Positions 1-9,277 of a DNA stretch of 64,000 bases are shown here, one piece after another (within the stretch, counting starts at the first letter, position 1; each line of letters starts with the position of its first letter). Source of the DNA: Anomaloglossus baeobatrachus (taxonomy: Eukaryota > Chordata > Amphibia > Anura > Aromobatidae); NCBI RefSeq assembly GCF_048569485.1, contig NW_027442244.1, positions 186,001 through 250,000 on the forward strand, read 5' to 3'. Under the pieces are notes generated by a model. It did no database searches, was not told the DNA's origin, and saw nothing but the letters and a program-made list of their open reading frames with translations. Position numbers and translations under genes: made by a program.

Positions 1-171
1 GAGTGGTGATGAGTTTGCTATTTGGATGAATAAAGAAAGTCAAAAGTGTGAAAGATAAAAAACAAAAGGAGGAAGTGTGAAAAGTGAATGGGCCAAATTG
101 AGGTGCATATGAAGACGTATGCTTTCTTCCAATTCATTAAATCGGGCTAATATGAATCAGGTGAATTGAGT

Positions 172-186
172 TCTGCTTTTGGAAAC
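172..186 (-). terminator. U2 snRNA 3' box (unit 1)
   Basis: Read on the minus strand this is GTTTCCAAAAGCAGA, an exact fit to the vertebrate snRNA 3' box GTTTN(0-3)AAARNNAGA. It lies 13-27 bp beyond the U2 3' end, the normal distance. It directs Integrator-dependent 3' end formation. The same box is conserved at the same distance in every unit. Confidence 0.88.
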
Positions 187-198
187 TGGGTTAAGAAG

Positions 199-386
199 GG
201 GTGCACCGTTCCTGGAGGTACTGCAATACCAGGTCAATGCGTGGAGTGGACAGAGCAAGCTCTTTTTCCATCTCCCTGTTCTAAAAATCCATTTAATATA
301 TGGTCCCCAGATAGGGGACGTATCAGATATTAAACTGATAAGAACAGATACTACACTTGATCTTAGCCAAAAGGCCGAGAAGCGAT
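199..386 (-). ncRNA. U2 spliceosomal snRNA, A-type unit 1, intact
   Basis: The minus strand from 386 reads ATCGCTTCTCGGCCTTTTGG and continues as a full vertebrate U2. In order: 5' stem-loop I (nt 10-21), the U6-pairing and branch-point region with GUAGUA at nt 33-38 (349-354), stem-loop II, the Sm site AUUUUUAG (281-288), then stem-loops III and IV ending GGTGCACC. Length is 188 nt, as in human U2. U2 forms the U2 snRNP, which pairs with the intron branch point in the nucleus. The start is set by the conserved 5' end; the 3' end is placed by homology and may be off by 1-2 nt. The 3' box is at 172-186 and the candidate PSE at 430-448; there is no TATA box, as expected for an RNA polymerase II snRNA gene. 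Confidence 0.96.
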
Positions 387-429
387 AACCAGAATTGGTT
401 TGGGCCTCGAGTGGCACCCTGGCCTATGC

Positions 430-448
430 CGGACACATCTTAGGGAGA
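430..448 (-). promoter_or_regulatory. Candidate proximal sequence element (PSE) of U2, unit 1
   Basis: The minus strand reads TCTCCCTAAGATGTGTCCG at -62 to -44 from U2 +1, where vertebrate snRNA genes carry the SNAPc-binding PSE. Its first nine bases fit the consensus start TCACCNTNA with one mismatch. The block is conserved in all units. The assignment rests on position and partial consensus only. Confidence 0.5.
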
Positions 449-560
449 GAGAGCGAGAGGGAGACAAACCCACGCCTACACAAGACATTTTGTCACCCAA
501 GCCAACCCTTGAAAAGGCTGCTTTGCAGAGCAAAAACAAGAAGAATGGTGCGTTTTGCAG

Positions 561-578
561 CCGCCGCCCACTGCAATG
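561..578 (-). promoter_or_regulatory. Possible distal sequence element: GC box plus degenerate octamer
   Basis: At about -175 to -192 from U2 +1 the minus strand has GGGCGG (an Sp1-type GC box) next to CATTGCAG, a poor match to the ATTTGCAT octamer. Vertebrate U2 genes usually have an octamer plus Sp1 or ZNF143 sites near -220. I see no perfect octamer, so this is weak. B-type units have three extra C residues here, and the GC box survives. Confidence 0.25.
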
Positions 579-719
579 AATCTGAATAACTCCTCCTTTA
601 GGGCGCAAGCAACTCCCCTCCCCCTTGCAGTCTTTCCAATTCACGATACAAAAAGACGGACAGGACAGGTTGCCTGACTTTCCGTCACTGCCACCCTTTG
701 CCATCCTTACCCGTAGAAA

Positions 720-890
720 GCCCTTTCATCATCCCCAAACCCTAATCTTTTCCCTTTCCTTCCCAGCCCCCAAACCCTGCCCTCTGTACCTTTCTCACCA
801 CCCGCTTCCCTTCTCCTGTCATCCCCCTACCACCCGGGAAAAAAAGAGATTGCCCCCTCCTTCCACTAGCCCACCCTCCCACCCAAAGAA
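720..890. repeat. Polypyrimidine-rich spacer tract
   Basis: About 170 bp of mostly C and T on the plus strand, with CCCTAATC, CCCAAACCCTG and CCCCCTACC motifs, broken by one short purine run (GGGAAAAAAAGAG). It recurs in every unit at the same place, roughly 330-500 bp upstream of U2 +1. The human RNU2 locus also carries a CT-rich tract in its unit; any shared function is inference. Confidence 0.6.
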
Positions 891-1235
891 CAACTTCTTC
901 TGCGCAGCTTGTTTTCTAGGCAGCAGCGCTATTGTGATGTCATCGGGGGGCATTGTGACAAGCCGCCAGTGTTCCGTCTCTTCATGTTGTGCACAGTTCA
1001 AACGGAAAATACATCAACAGGCAGACTACAGAAAAGCTTACTATCAAAGGTTAGAGGGGGGCTTTCTCAGAGGGCTTTTTACAGTTTTTCTATTCCCAAT
1101 TAGCCGTTTAAGTGTACTTATTGAAAGTAGTAATTCTTTCATAGGCCGCCCTTTCTTAGTATTTGACGTTCCTTATATTGCGGTATGAGGCTTCGCAGTA
1201 GGTTGCAAACATTCATCACCCATGACTGTCCCCAA

Positions 1236-1253
1236 TTGAGCTCAGAAGCTCAA
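1236..1253. other. Conserved perfect hairpin in spacer
   Basis: TTGAGCT-CAGA-AGCTCAA is a 7-bp perfect stem with a 4-nt loop. It is kept unchanged in every spacer, about 850 bp upstream of U2 +1. It does not match the histone stem-loop. Function unknown. Confidence 0.5.
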
Positions 1254-1776
1254 TGTCTATCATGACCTCTCTTTTAGAATGTCCAAGAGCAAGCAAACTA
1301 TTCCTCCAGGAGAGGGCGCCAACAGACTACTAAAGAGATCATCATTACTCAAAGAAAACCCCAAAAACCAATGCATGATAGGAATAAACAGGTAACTTTC
1401 TTTGGAGTGGAAGCGGAGAGATCGCACCAGATGCCAATTCTAGATCTTATCACACCTGTGGTCACTGCAGCAGCAGGTGAATCCACTTTGTCCAAAAGGG
1501 ATCTATTCCATTCAATTGCAAATGATCTAGATAAGACAGAGAACTGCAGCACGGGGACATAGCCGAGTTGGTCAGGTTGAGTGGTGATGAGTTTGCTATT
1601 TGGATGAATAAAGAAAGTCAAAAGTGTGAAAGATAAAAAACAAAAGGAGGAAGTGTGAAAAGTGAATGGGCCAAATTGAGGTGCATATGAAGACGTATGC
1701 TTTCTTCCAATTCATTAAATCGGGCTAATATGAATCAGGTGAATTGAGTTCTGCTTTTGGAAACTGGGTTAAGAAG

Positions 1777-1964
1777 GGGTGCACCGTTCCTGGAGGTACT
1801 GCAATACCAGGTCAATGCGTGGAGTGGACAGAGCAAGCTCTTTTTCCATCTCCCTGTTCTAAAAATCCATTTAATATATGGTCCCCAGATAGGGGACGTA
1901 TCAGATATTAAACTGATAAGAACAGATACTACACTTGATCTTAGCCAAAAGGCCGAGAAGCGAT
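1777..1964 (-). ncRNA. U2 spliceosomal snRNA, A-type unit 2, intact
   Basis: Identical to unit 1 over the mature sequence by eye. 3' box 1750-1764, candidate PSE 2008-2026. Its upstream flank has lost one base near 2096 relative to other units, and the spacer further upstream carries the hAT-like element at 2923-5641. Confidence 0.95.
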
Positions 1965-2914
1965 AACCAGAATTGGTTTGGGCCTCGAGTGGCACCCTGG
2001 CCTATGCCGGACACATCTTAGGGAGAGAGAGCGAGAGGGAGACAAACCCACGCCTACACAAGACATTTTGTCACCCAAGCCAACCCTTGAAAAGGCGCTT
2101 TGCAGAGCAAAAACAAGAAGAATGGTGCGTTTTGCAGCCGCCGCCCACTGCAATGAATCTGAATAACTCCTCCTTTAGGGCGCAAGCAACTCCCCTCCCC
2201 CTTGCAGTCTTTCCAATTCACGATACAAAAAGACGGACAGGACAGGTTGCCTGACTTTCCGTCACTGCCACCCTTTGCCATCCTTACCCGTAGAAAGCCC
2301 GTTCATCATCCCCAAACCCTAATCTTTTCCCTTTCCTTCCCAGCCCCCAAACCCTGCCCTCTGTACCTTTCTCACCACCCGCTTCCCTTCTCCTGTCATC
2401 CCCCTACCACCCGGGAAAAAAAGAGATTGCCCCCTCCTTCCACTAGCCCACCCTCCCACCCAAAGAACAACTTCTTCTGCGCAGCTTGTTTTCTAGGCAG
2501 CAGCGCTATTGTGATGTCATCGGGGGGCATTGTGACAAGCCGCCAGTGTTCCGTCTCTTCATGTTGTGCACAGTTCAAACGGAAAATACATCAACAGGCA
2601 GACTACAGAAAAGCTTACTATCAAAGGTTAGAGGGGGGCTTTCTCAGAGGGCTTTTTACAGTTTTTCTATTCCCAATTAGCCGTTTAAGTGTACTTATTG
2701 AAAGTAGTAATTCTTTCATAGGCCGCCCTTTCTTAGTATTTGACGTTCCTTATATTGCGGTATGAGGCTTCGCAGTAGGTTGCAAACATTCATCACCCAT
2801 GACTGTCCCCAATTGAGCTCAGAAGCTCAATGTCTATCATGACCTCTCTTTTAGAATGTCCAAGAGCAAGCAAACTATTCCTCCAGGAGAGGGCGCCAAC
2901 AGACTACTAAAGAG
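1965..2914. repeat. A-type spacer, right-hand part up to the hAT-like insertion
   Basis: Same order of blocks as 387-1336: promoter region of unit 2, polypyrimidine tract, hairpin. It is cut by the insertion at 2923 and resumes at 5642-6080. No gene seen. Confidence 0.85.
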
Positions 2915-2922
2915 ATCATCAT
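2915..2922. repeat. Target-site duplication of hAT-like element, left copy
   Basis: ATCATCAT is repeated at 5642-5649 directly beyond the other end. The empty site in the other units has a single copy. An 8-bp duplication is typical of the hAT superfamily. Confidence 0.85.
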
Positions 2923-5641
2923 TAGTGATGAGCGAGTACTAAAAAGCTCGGGTGCTCGAGGCTCGGGCCGAGCCTCCCAAGATACTCGTGTACTCGGCCC
3001 GAGCAACGAGCCCAATGTTATCCTATGGGAGACCCGAGTATTTTTGTGAAATGACCCCCCGGCAGCATGGAGAAACCCTAAAACTGTCACAAAAGTCTCA
3101 GAAGAGTGCTCAAATGACATGGCATCAGCATGGGGAAGACCCCTTGAAGCATTTATCACTCAAAAGTCACAGCTGTGAACAATTTTGTCCGAGTTTTACG
3201 CCATTTTTACGGACTCACCAGAAAACCTTGCAAAATGACCCCAAAATGAATTTTCATGGCGGAAATGTTAAGGGCACATACCCAATAGTGAGATAGAGCT
3301 GGTGTATGTTACTTTTTGAGATTAATACATGAAAGATTTTACATAAACATTGTGTGGCACTCCGATGTCCAAAACGCACGTTTTGTGCTTTTTACTAGCG
3401 ATGTCGGTCATTTTTTTTTTCATTCTATCTCCCGTCGGTCGGTCTCGCTCTGTCGGTCTCTCTCTGTCTTGTCTGTCCCCCTCTCACAGTCTGTCGGTCA
3501 TTCTCCCCCCTCTCTCTTACTCACCGTTCGCCGATCACTGCTGCGGCACTGCACGGCATTCACACTGCTCCTGCGGCTTTTCTTCTTTTGAAAAAGCCGG
3601 CCGGTCATTAATCAATCTCGTATTCTCTGCTTTCCTGCTTTTCGGCGCCTATGATTGGTTGCAGTGAGACACGCCCCCACTCTGAGTGACAGGTGTCACA
3701 CTGCACCCAATCACAGCAGCCGGTGTGTGTGTATACTGTGCAGTGAAATAAATAATTAAATAATTAAAAAAAACGGCGTGCGGTCCCCCCCAATTTTAAT
3801 ACCAGCCAGATAAAGCCATACGGCTGAAGGCTGGTATTCTCAGGATGGGGAGCGCCACGTTATGGGGAGCCCCCCACCCTAACAATAACAGCCAACAGCC
3901 GCCCAGAATTGCCGCATACATTATATGCGACAGTTCTGGGGCTGTACCCGGCTCTTCCCGATTTACCCTGGTGCGTTGGCAAATCGGGGTAATAAGGAGT
4001 TATTGGCAGCCCATAGCTGCCAATAAGTCCTAGATTAATCATGTCAGGCGTCTATGAGACACCCTCCATGATTAATCTGTAAATTACAGTTAAAAAACAC
4101 ACACACACACGAAAAATCCTTTATTAGAAATAAAAAACAATAACAAAGTCCCTCATTACCAATTTATTAACCCCGACAAACCCTCCATGTCCGGTGTAAT
4201 CCACGGTCCTCCAGCGTCGCATCCAGCTCTGCTGCATGCAGGTGACAGGAGCTGCAGAATACACCGCCGCTCCGGTCACCTCCACGCAGCTAATGAGGTG
4301 AGTATAGCGATCAGCTGAGCTGTCACTGAGGTTACCTGGATCCAGCGGTGGCCGCGGGTAACCTCAGTGACAGCAGCTGATCGCACTACTCACCGCCGCT
4401 CCGGTCAGCTCCATGCACCAACTGAGGAGAGTATAGCGATCAGCTGCTGTCACTGAGGTTAATCGCGGCCACCGCTGGATCCAGCGGTGGCCGCGAGTTA
4501 CCTGACTGACAGCAGCTGATCGCGCTTCTCACCTCAGTTGCTGTGTGAAGCTGACCGGAGCGGCGGTAAGTAGCGCGATCAGCTGCTGTCACTGAGGTTA
4601 CCCGCGGCCACCGCTGCATCCACCGCTGGATCCAGGTAACCTCAGTGACAGCTCAGCTGATCGCTATACTCACCTCATTAGCTGCGTGGAGGTGACCGGA
4701 GCGGCGGTGTATTCTGCAGCTCCTGTCACCTGCATGCAGCAGAGCTGGACGCGACGCTGGAGGACCGTGGATTACACCGGACATGGAGGGTTTTGTTGTG
4801 GGTAATAAATTGGTGATGAGGGACTTTGTTATTGTTTTTTATTTCTAATAAAGGATTTTTCGGGTGTGTGTGTTTATTTACTGTAATTTACAGATTAATC
4901 ATGGAGGGTGTCTCATAGACGCCTGACATGATTAATCTAGGACTTATTGGCAGCTATGGGCTGCCAATAACTCCTTATTACCCCGATTTGCCAACGCACC
5001 AGGGTAAATCGGGAAGAGCCGGGTACAGTCCCAGAACTGTCGCATATAATGTATGCGGCAATTCTGGGCGGCTGCTGACTGTTATTGTTAGGGTGGGGGG
5101 CTCCCCATAACGTGGAGCTCCCCATCCTGAGAATACCAGCCTTCAGCCGTATGGCTTTATCTGGCTGGTATTAAAATTGGGGGGACCGCACGCCGGTTTT
5201 TTTAATTATTTATTTATTTATTTTACTGCACAGTATAGACACGCCCACCGGCTGCTGTGATTGGGTGCAGTGTGACACCTGTCACTCAGCGTGGGGGCGT
5301 GTCTCACTGCAACCAATCATAGGCGCCTGTGGGCGTGGAAAGCAGGGAATATGAGATGGCTGTGTACAGAGCACAGCGCGCCGGCCGGTATAAAGGCTCG
5401 GTCACGCTGTGCAGGCCGGCCAATCACTGCAATTCCACAACTAACAGGGCTGTGGCATTGCAGTGGTCTGCCAGCCAATCCCTGCATGAGGGCTGGCTCT
5501 CAAAAGAGCGCCAACATGCAGAAATGAAGACCACGAGTAAAGCACGAGTATCACGAAATTACTCGGTACCCGCCGAGTAGCCCGAGTACAGTGATACTCG
5601 TGCGAGTACCGAGTAGTAACAAGCATACTCGCTCATCACTA
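2923..5641. mobile_element. Non-autonomous hAT-like DNA transposon with large internal palindrome
   Basis: The ends are inverted copies of TAGTGATGAGCGAGTA (16 bp identical), flanked by 8-bp duplications (2915-2922 and 5642-5649); the site is empty in every other unit. Subterminal regions are rich in ACTCG/CGAGT words on both sides, which may be transposase-binding repeats. The middle is a long inverted repeat. Short open frames on both strands of that region mirror each other and are products of the palindrome; no transposase remnant was found. Superfamily assignment rests on the 8-bp duplication and short inverted ends. Elements with this end sequence are, from memory, common in frogs, which supports an anuran host. 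Confidence 0.82.
3644..5327. repeat. Inverted repeat (about 0.84 kb arms) inside the hAT-like element
   Basis: The left arm runs from GGCGCC at 3644 and the right arm mirrors it to GGCGCC at 5327. The arms meet at a perfect 32-bp palindrome at 4464-4495 containing GGATCC. They are highly but not perfectly matched, with small indels and substitutions. Near the centre are several copies of CAGCTGCTGTCACTGAGG and its complement. Such an arrangement would form a long hairpin as RNA or single-stranded DNA. Confidence 0.85.
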
Positions 5642-5649
5642 ATCATCAT
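5642..5649. repeat. Target-site duplication of hAT-like element, right copy
   Basis: Second copy of ATCATCAT. Beyond it the A-type spacer resumes with ACTCAAAG. Confidence 0.85.
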
Positions 5650-6080
5650 TACTCAAAGAAAACCCCAAAAACCAATGCATGATAGGAATAAACAGGTAAC
5701 TTTCTTTGGAGTGGAAGCGGAGAGATCGCACCAGATGCCAATTCTAGATCTTATCACACCTGTGGTCACTGCAGCAGCAGGTGAATCCACTTTGTCCAAA
5801 AGGGATCTATTCCATTCAATTGCAAATGATCTAGATAAGACAGAGAACTGCAGCACGGGGACATAGCCGAGTTGGTCAGGTTGAGTGGTGATGAGTTTGC
5901 TATTTGGATGAATAAAGAAAGTCAAAAGTGTGAAAGATAAAAAACAAAAGGAGGAAGTGTGAAAAGTGAATGGGCCAAATTGAGGTGCATATGAAGACGT
6001 ATGCTTTCTTCCAATTCATTAAATCGGGCTAATATGAATCAGGTGAATTGAGTTCTGCTTTTGGAAACTGGGTTAAGAAG

Positions 6081-6268
6081 GGGTGCACCGTTCCTGGAGG
6101 TACTGCAATACCAGGTCAATGCGTGGAGTGGACAGAGCAAGCTCTTTTTCCATCTCCCTGTTCTAAAAATCCATTTAATATATGGTCCCCAGATAGGGGA
6201 CGTATCAGATATTAAACTGATAAGAACAGATACTACACTTGATCTTAGGCAAAAGGCCGAGAAGCGAT
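6081..6268 (-). ncRNA. U2 spliceosomal snRNA, A-type unit 3, full length with G20C change
   Basis: Full length, 3' box 6054-6068, candidate PSE 6312-6330. One base differs from the other copies: plus-strand 6249 is G instead of C, making nucleotide 20 of the RNA C instead of G. This breaks the C13-G20 pair of stem-loop I and alters the region that pairs with U6. The copy may be non-functional or a minor variant; a sequencing error cannot be excluded. Confidence 0.88.
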
Positions 6269-7602
6269 AACCAGAATTGGTTTGGGCCTCGAGTGGCACC
6301 CTGGCCTATGCCGGACACATCTTAGGGAGAGAGAGCGAGAGGGAGACAAACCCACGCCTACAGAAGACATTTTGTCACCCAAGCCAACCCTTGAAAAGGC
6401 TGCTTTGCAGAGCAAAAACAAGAAGAATGGTGCGTTTTGCAGCCGCCGCCCACTGCAATGAATCTGAATAACTCCTCCTTTAGGGCGCAAGCAACTCCCC
6501 TCCCCCTTGCAGTCTTTCCAATTCACGATACAAAAAGACGGACAGGACAGGTTGCCTGACTTTCCGTCACTGCCACCCTTTGCCATCCTTACCCGTAGAA
6601 AGCCCTTTCATCATCCCCAAACCCTAATCTTTTCCCTTTCCTTCCCAGCCCCCAAACCCTGCCCTCTGTACCTTTCTCACCACCCGCTTCCCTTCTCCTG
6701 TCATCCCCCTACCACCCGGGAAAAAAAGAGATTGCCCCCTCCTTCCACTAGCCCACCCTCCCACCCAAAGAACAACTTCTTCTGCGCAGCTTGTTTTCTA
6801 GGCAGCAGCGCTATTGTGATGTCATCGGGGGGCATTGTGACAAGCCGCCAGTGTTCCGTCTCTTCATGTTGTGCACAGTTCAAACGGAAAATACATCAAC
6901 AGGCAGACTACAGAAAAGCTTACTATCAAAGGTTAGAGGGGGGCTTTCTCAGAGGGCTTTTTACAGTTTTTCTATTCCCAATTAGCCGTTTAAGTGTACT
7001 TATTGAAAGTAGTAATTCTTTCATAGGCCGCCCTTTCTTAGTATTTGACGTTCCTTATATTGCGGTATGAGGCTTCGCAGTAGGTTGCAAACATTCATCA
7101 CCCATGACTGTCCCCAATTGAGCTCAGAAGCTCAATGTCTATCATGACCTCTCTTTTAGAATGTCCAAGAGCAAGCAAACTATTCCTCCAGGAGAGGGCG
7201 CCAACAGACTACTAAAGAGATCATCATTACTCAAAGAAAACCCCAAAAACCAATGCATGATAGGAATAAACAGGTAACTTTCTTTGGAGTGGAAGCGGAG
7301 AGATCGCACCAGATGCCAATTCTAGATCTTATCACACCTGTGGTCACTGCAGCAGCATCAGCTGAATTCACTTTGTCCAAAAGGGATCTATTCCATTCAA
7401 TTGCACATGATCTAGATTAGACTGACAACAAGATACTGCACGGGACATAGCAGAGTTGGTGAAGTTGAGTGGTGATGAGTTTGCTATTTGGATGAATAAA
7501 GCAAGTAAAAAGTGTGTTAGATAAAAATTCATTTCAATTCGCTAATCGGGATAATATGAATCAGGTGAATCGAGTTCTGCTTTTGGAAACTGGGTTAAGA
7601 AG
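6269..7602. repeat. Hybrid spacer: A-type right of U2, B-type further on
   Basis: Up to at least 6830 it carries A-type bases, including the shorter C run in the GC-box region and the longer G run near 6826. At about 7353 it changes to the B-type form (GCAGCATCAGCTGAATTC instead of GCAGCAGGTGAATCC) and stays B-type to the next U2. The switch lies between about 6840 and 7353. No gene seen. Confidence 0.8.
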
Positions 7603-7790
7603 GGGTGCACCGTTCCTGGAGGTACTGCAATACCAGGTCAATGCGTGGAGTGGACAGAGCAAGCTCTTTTTCCATCTCCCTGTTCTAAAAATCCATTTAA
7701 TATATGGTCCCCAGATAGGGGACGTATCAGATATTAAACTGATAAGAACAGATACTACACTTGATCTTAGCCAAAAGGCCGAGAAGCGAT
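7603..7790 (-). ncRNA. U2 spliceosomal snRNA, B-type unit 4, intact
   Basis: First copy with B-type downstream flank. Mature sequence as unit 1. 3' box 7576-7590, candidate PSE 7834-7852. Confidence 0.95.
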
Positions 7791-9277
7791 AACCAGAATT
7801 GGTTTGGGCCTCGAGTGGCACCCTGGCCTATGCCGGACACATCTTAGGGAGAGAGAGCGAGAGGGAGACAAACCCACGCCTACAGAAGACATTTTGTCAC
7901 CCAAGCCAACCCTTGAAAAGGCTGCTTTGCAGAGCAAAAACAAGAAGAATGGTGCGTTTTGCAGCCGCCGCCCCCCACTGCAATGAATCTGAATAACTCC
8001 TCCTTTAGGGCGCAAGCAACTCCCCTCCCCCTTGCAGTCTTTCCAATTCACGATACAAAAAGACGGACAGGACAGGTTGCCTGACTTTCCGTCACTGCCA
8101 CCCTTTGCCATCCTTACCCGTAGAAAGCCCTTTCATCATCCCCAAACCCTAATCTTTTCCCTTTCCTTCCCAGCCCCCAAACCCTGCCCTCTGTACCCTT
8201 CTCACCACCCGCATCCCTTCTCCTGTCATCCCCCTACCACCCGGGAAAAAAAGAGCTTGCCCCCTCCTTACACTAGCCCACCCTCCCACCCAAAGAACAA
8301 CTTCTGCTGCGCAGCTTGTTTTCTAGGCAGCAGCGCTATTGTGATGTCAGCGGGGGCATTGTGACAAGCCGCCAGTGTTCCGTCTCTTCATGTTGTGCAC
8401 AGTTCAAACGGAAAATACATCAACAGGCAGACTACAGAAAAGCTTACTATCAAAGGTTAGAGGGGGGCTTTCTCAGAGGGCTTTTTACAGTTTTTCTATT
8501 CCCAATTAGCCGTTTAAGTGTACTTATTGAAAGTAGTAATTCTTTCATAGGCCGCCCTTTCTTAGTATTTGACGTTCCTTATATTGCGGTATGAGGCTTC
8601 GCAGTAGGTTGCAAACATTCATCACCCATGACTGTCCCCAATTGAGCTCAGAAGCTCAATGTCTATCATGACCTCTCTTTTAGAATGTCCAAGAGCAAGC
8701 AAACTATTCCTCCAGGAGAGGGCGCCAACAGACTACTAAAGAGATCATCATTACTCAAAGAAAACCCCAAAAACCAATGCATGATAGGAATAAACAGGTA
8801 ACTTTCTTTGGAGTGGAAGCGGAGAGATCGCACCAGATGCCAATTCTAGATCTTATCACACCTGTGGTCACTGCAGCAGCATCAGCTGAATTCACTTTGT
8901 CCAAAAGGGATCTATTCCATTCAATTGCACATGATCTAGATTAGACTGACAACAAGATACTGCACGGGACATAGCAGAGTTGGTGAAGTTGAGTGGTGAT
9001 GAGTTTGCTATTTGGATGAATAAAGCAAGTAAAAAGTGTGTTAGATAAAAATTCATTTCAATTCGCTAATCGGGCTAATATGAATCAGGTGAATCGAGTT
9101 CTGCTTTTGGAAACTGGGTTAAGAAGGGGTGCACCGTTCCTGGAGGTACTGCAATACCAGGTCAATGCGTGGAGTGGACAGAGCAAGCTCTTTTTCCATC
9201 TCCCTGTTCTAAAAATCCATTTAATATATGGTCCCCAGATAGGGGACGTATCAGATATTAAACTGATAAGAACAGAT

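Larger units (their letters stand above)
387..1776. repeat. A-type U2 intergenic spacer (1390 bp)
   Basis: The right part up to about 650 is the upstream promoter region of unit 1. About 720-890 is a C/T-rich tract. About 910-1200 is mixed sequence. From about 1255 to 1770 lies the A-specific downstream flank of unit 2, ending with its 3' box at 1750-1764. Short open frames, including a 187-codon one at 625-1188, show no recognisable domain and shorten in B-type units, so I call no gene. Confidence 0.85.

Noticed and set aside
625-1188. Open frame of 187 codons on the plus strand of A-type spacers
   Set aside because: Proline-rich low-complexity start from the polypyrimidine tract, no domain, and it is cut to 110 codons in B-type units by small changes. 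Repeated only because the whole unit is repeated.
1560-1571. TAGCCGAGTTGG, a perfect tRNA A-box consensus in the spacer (TAGCAGAGTTGG in B-type units)
   Set aside because: No B box or cloverleaf follows within tRNA distance, so neither a tRNA gene nor a polymerase III promoter is supported.
3860-5125. Paired open frames of about 60 codons on opposite strands
   Set aside because: They are mirror images produced by the palindrome in the hAT-like element and have no recognisable product.
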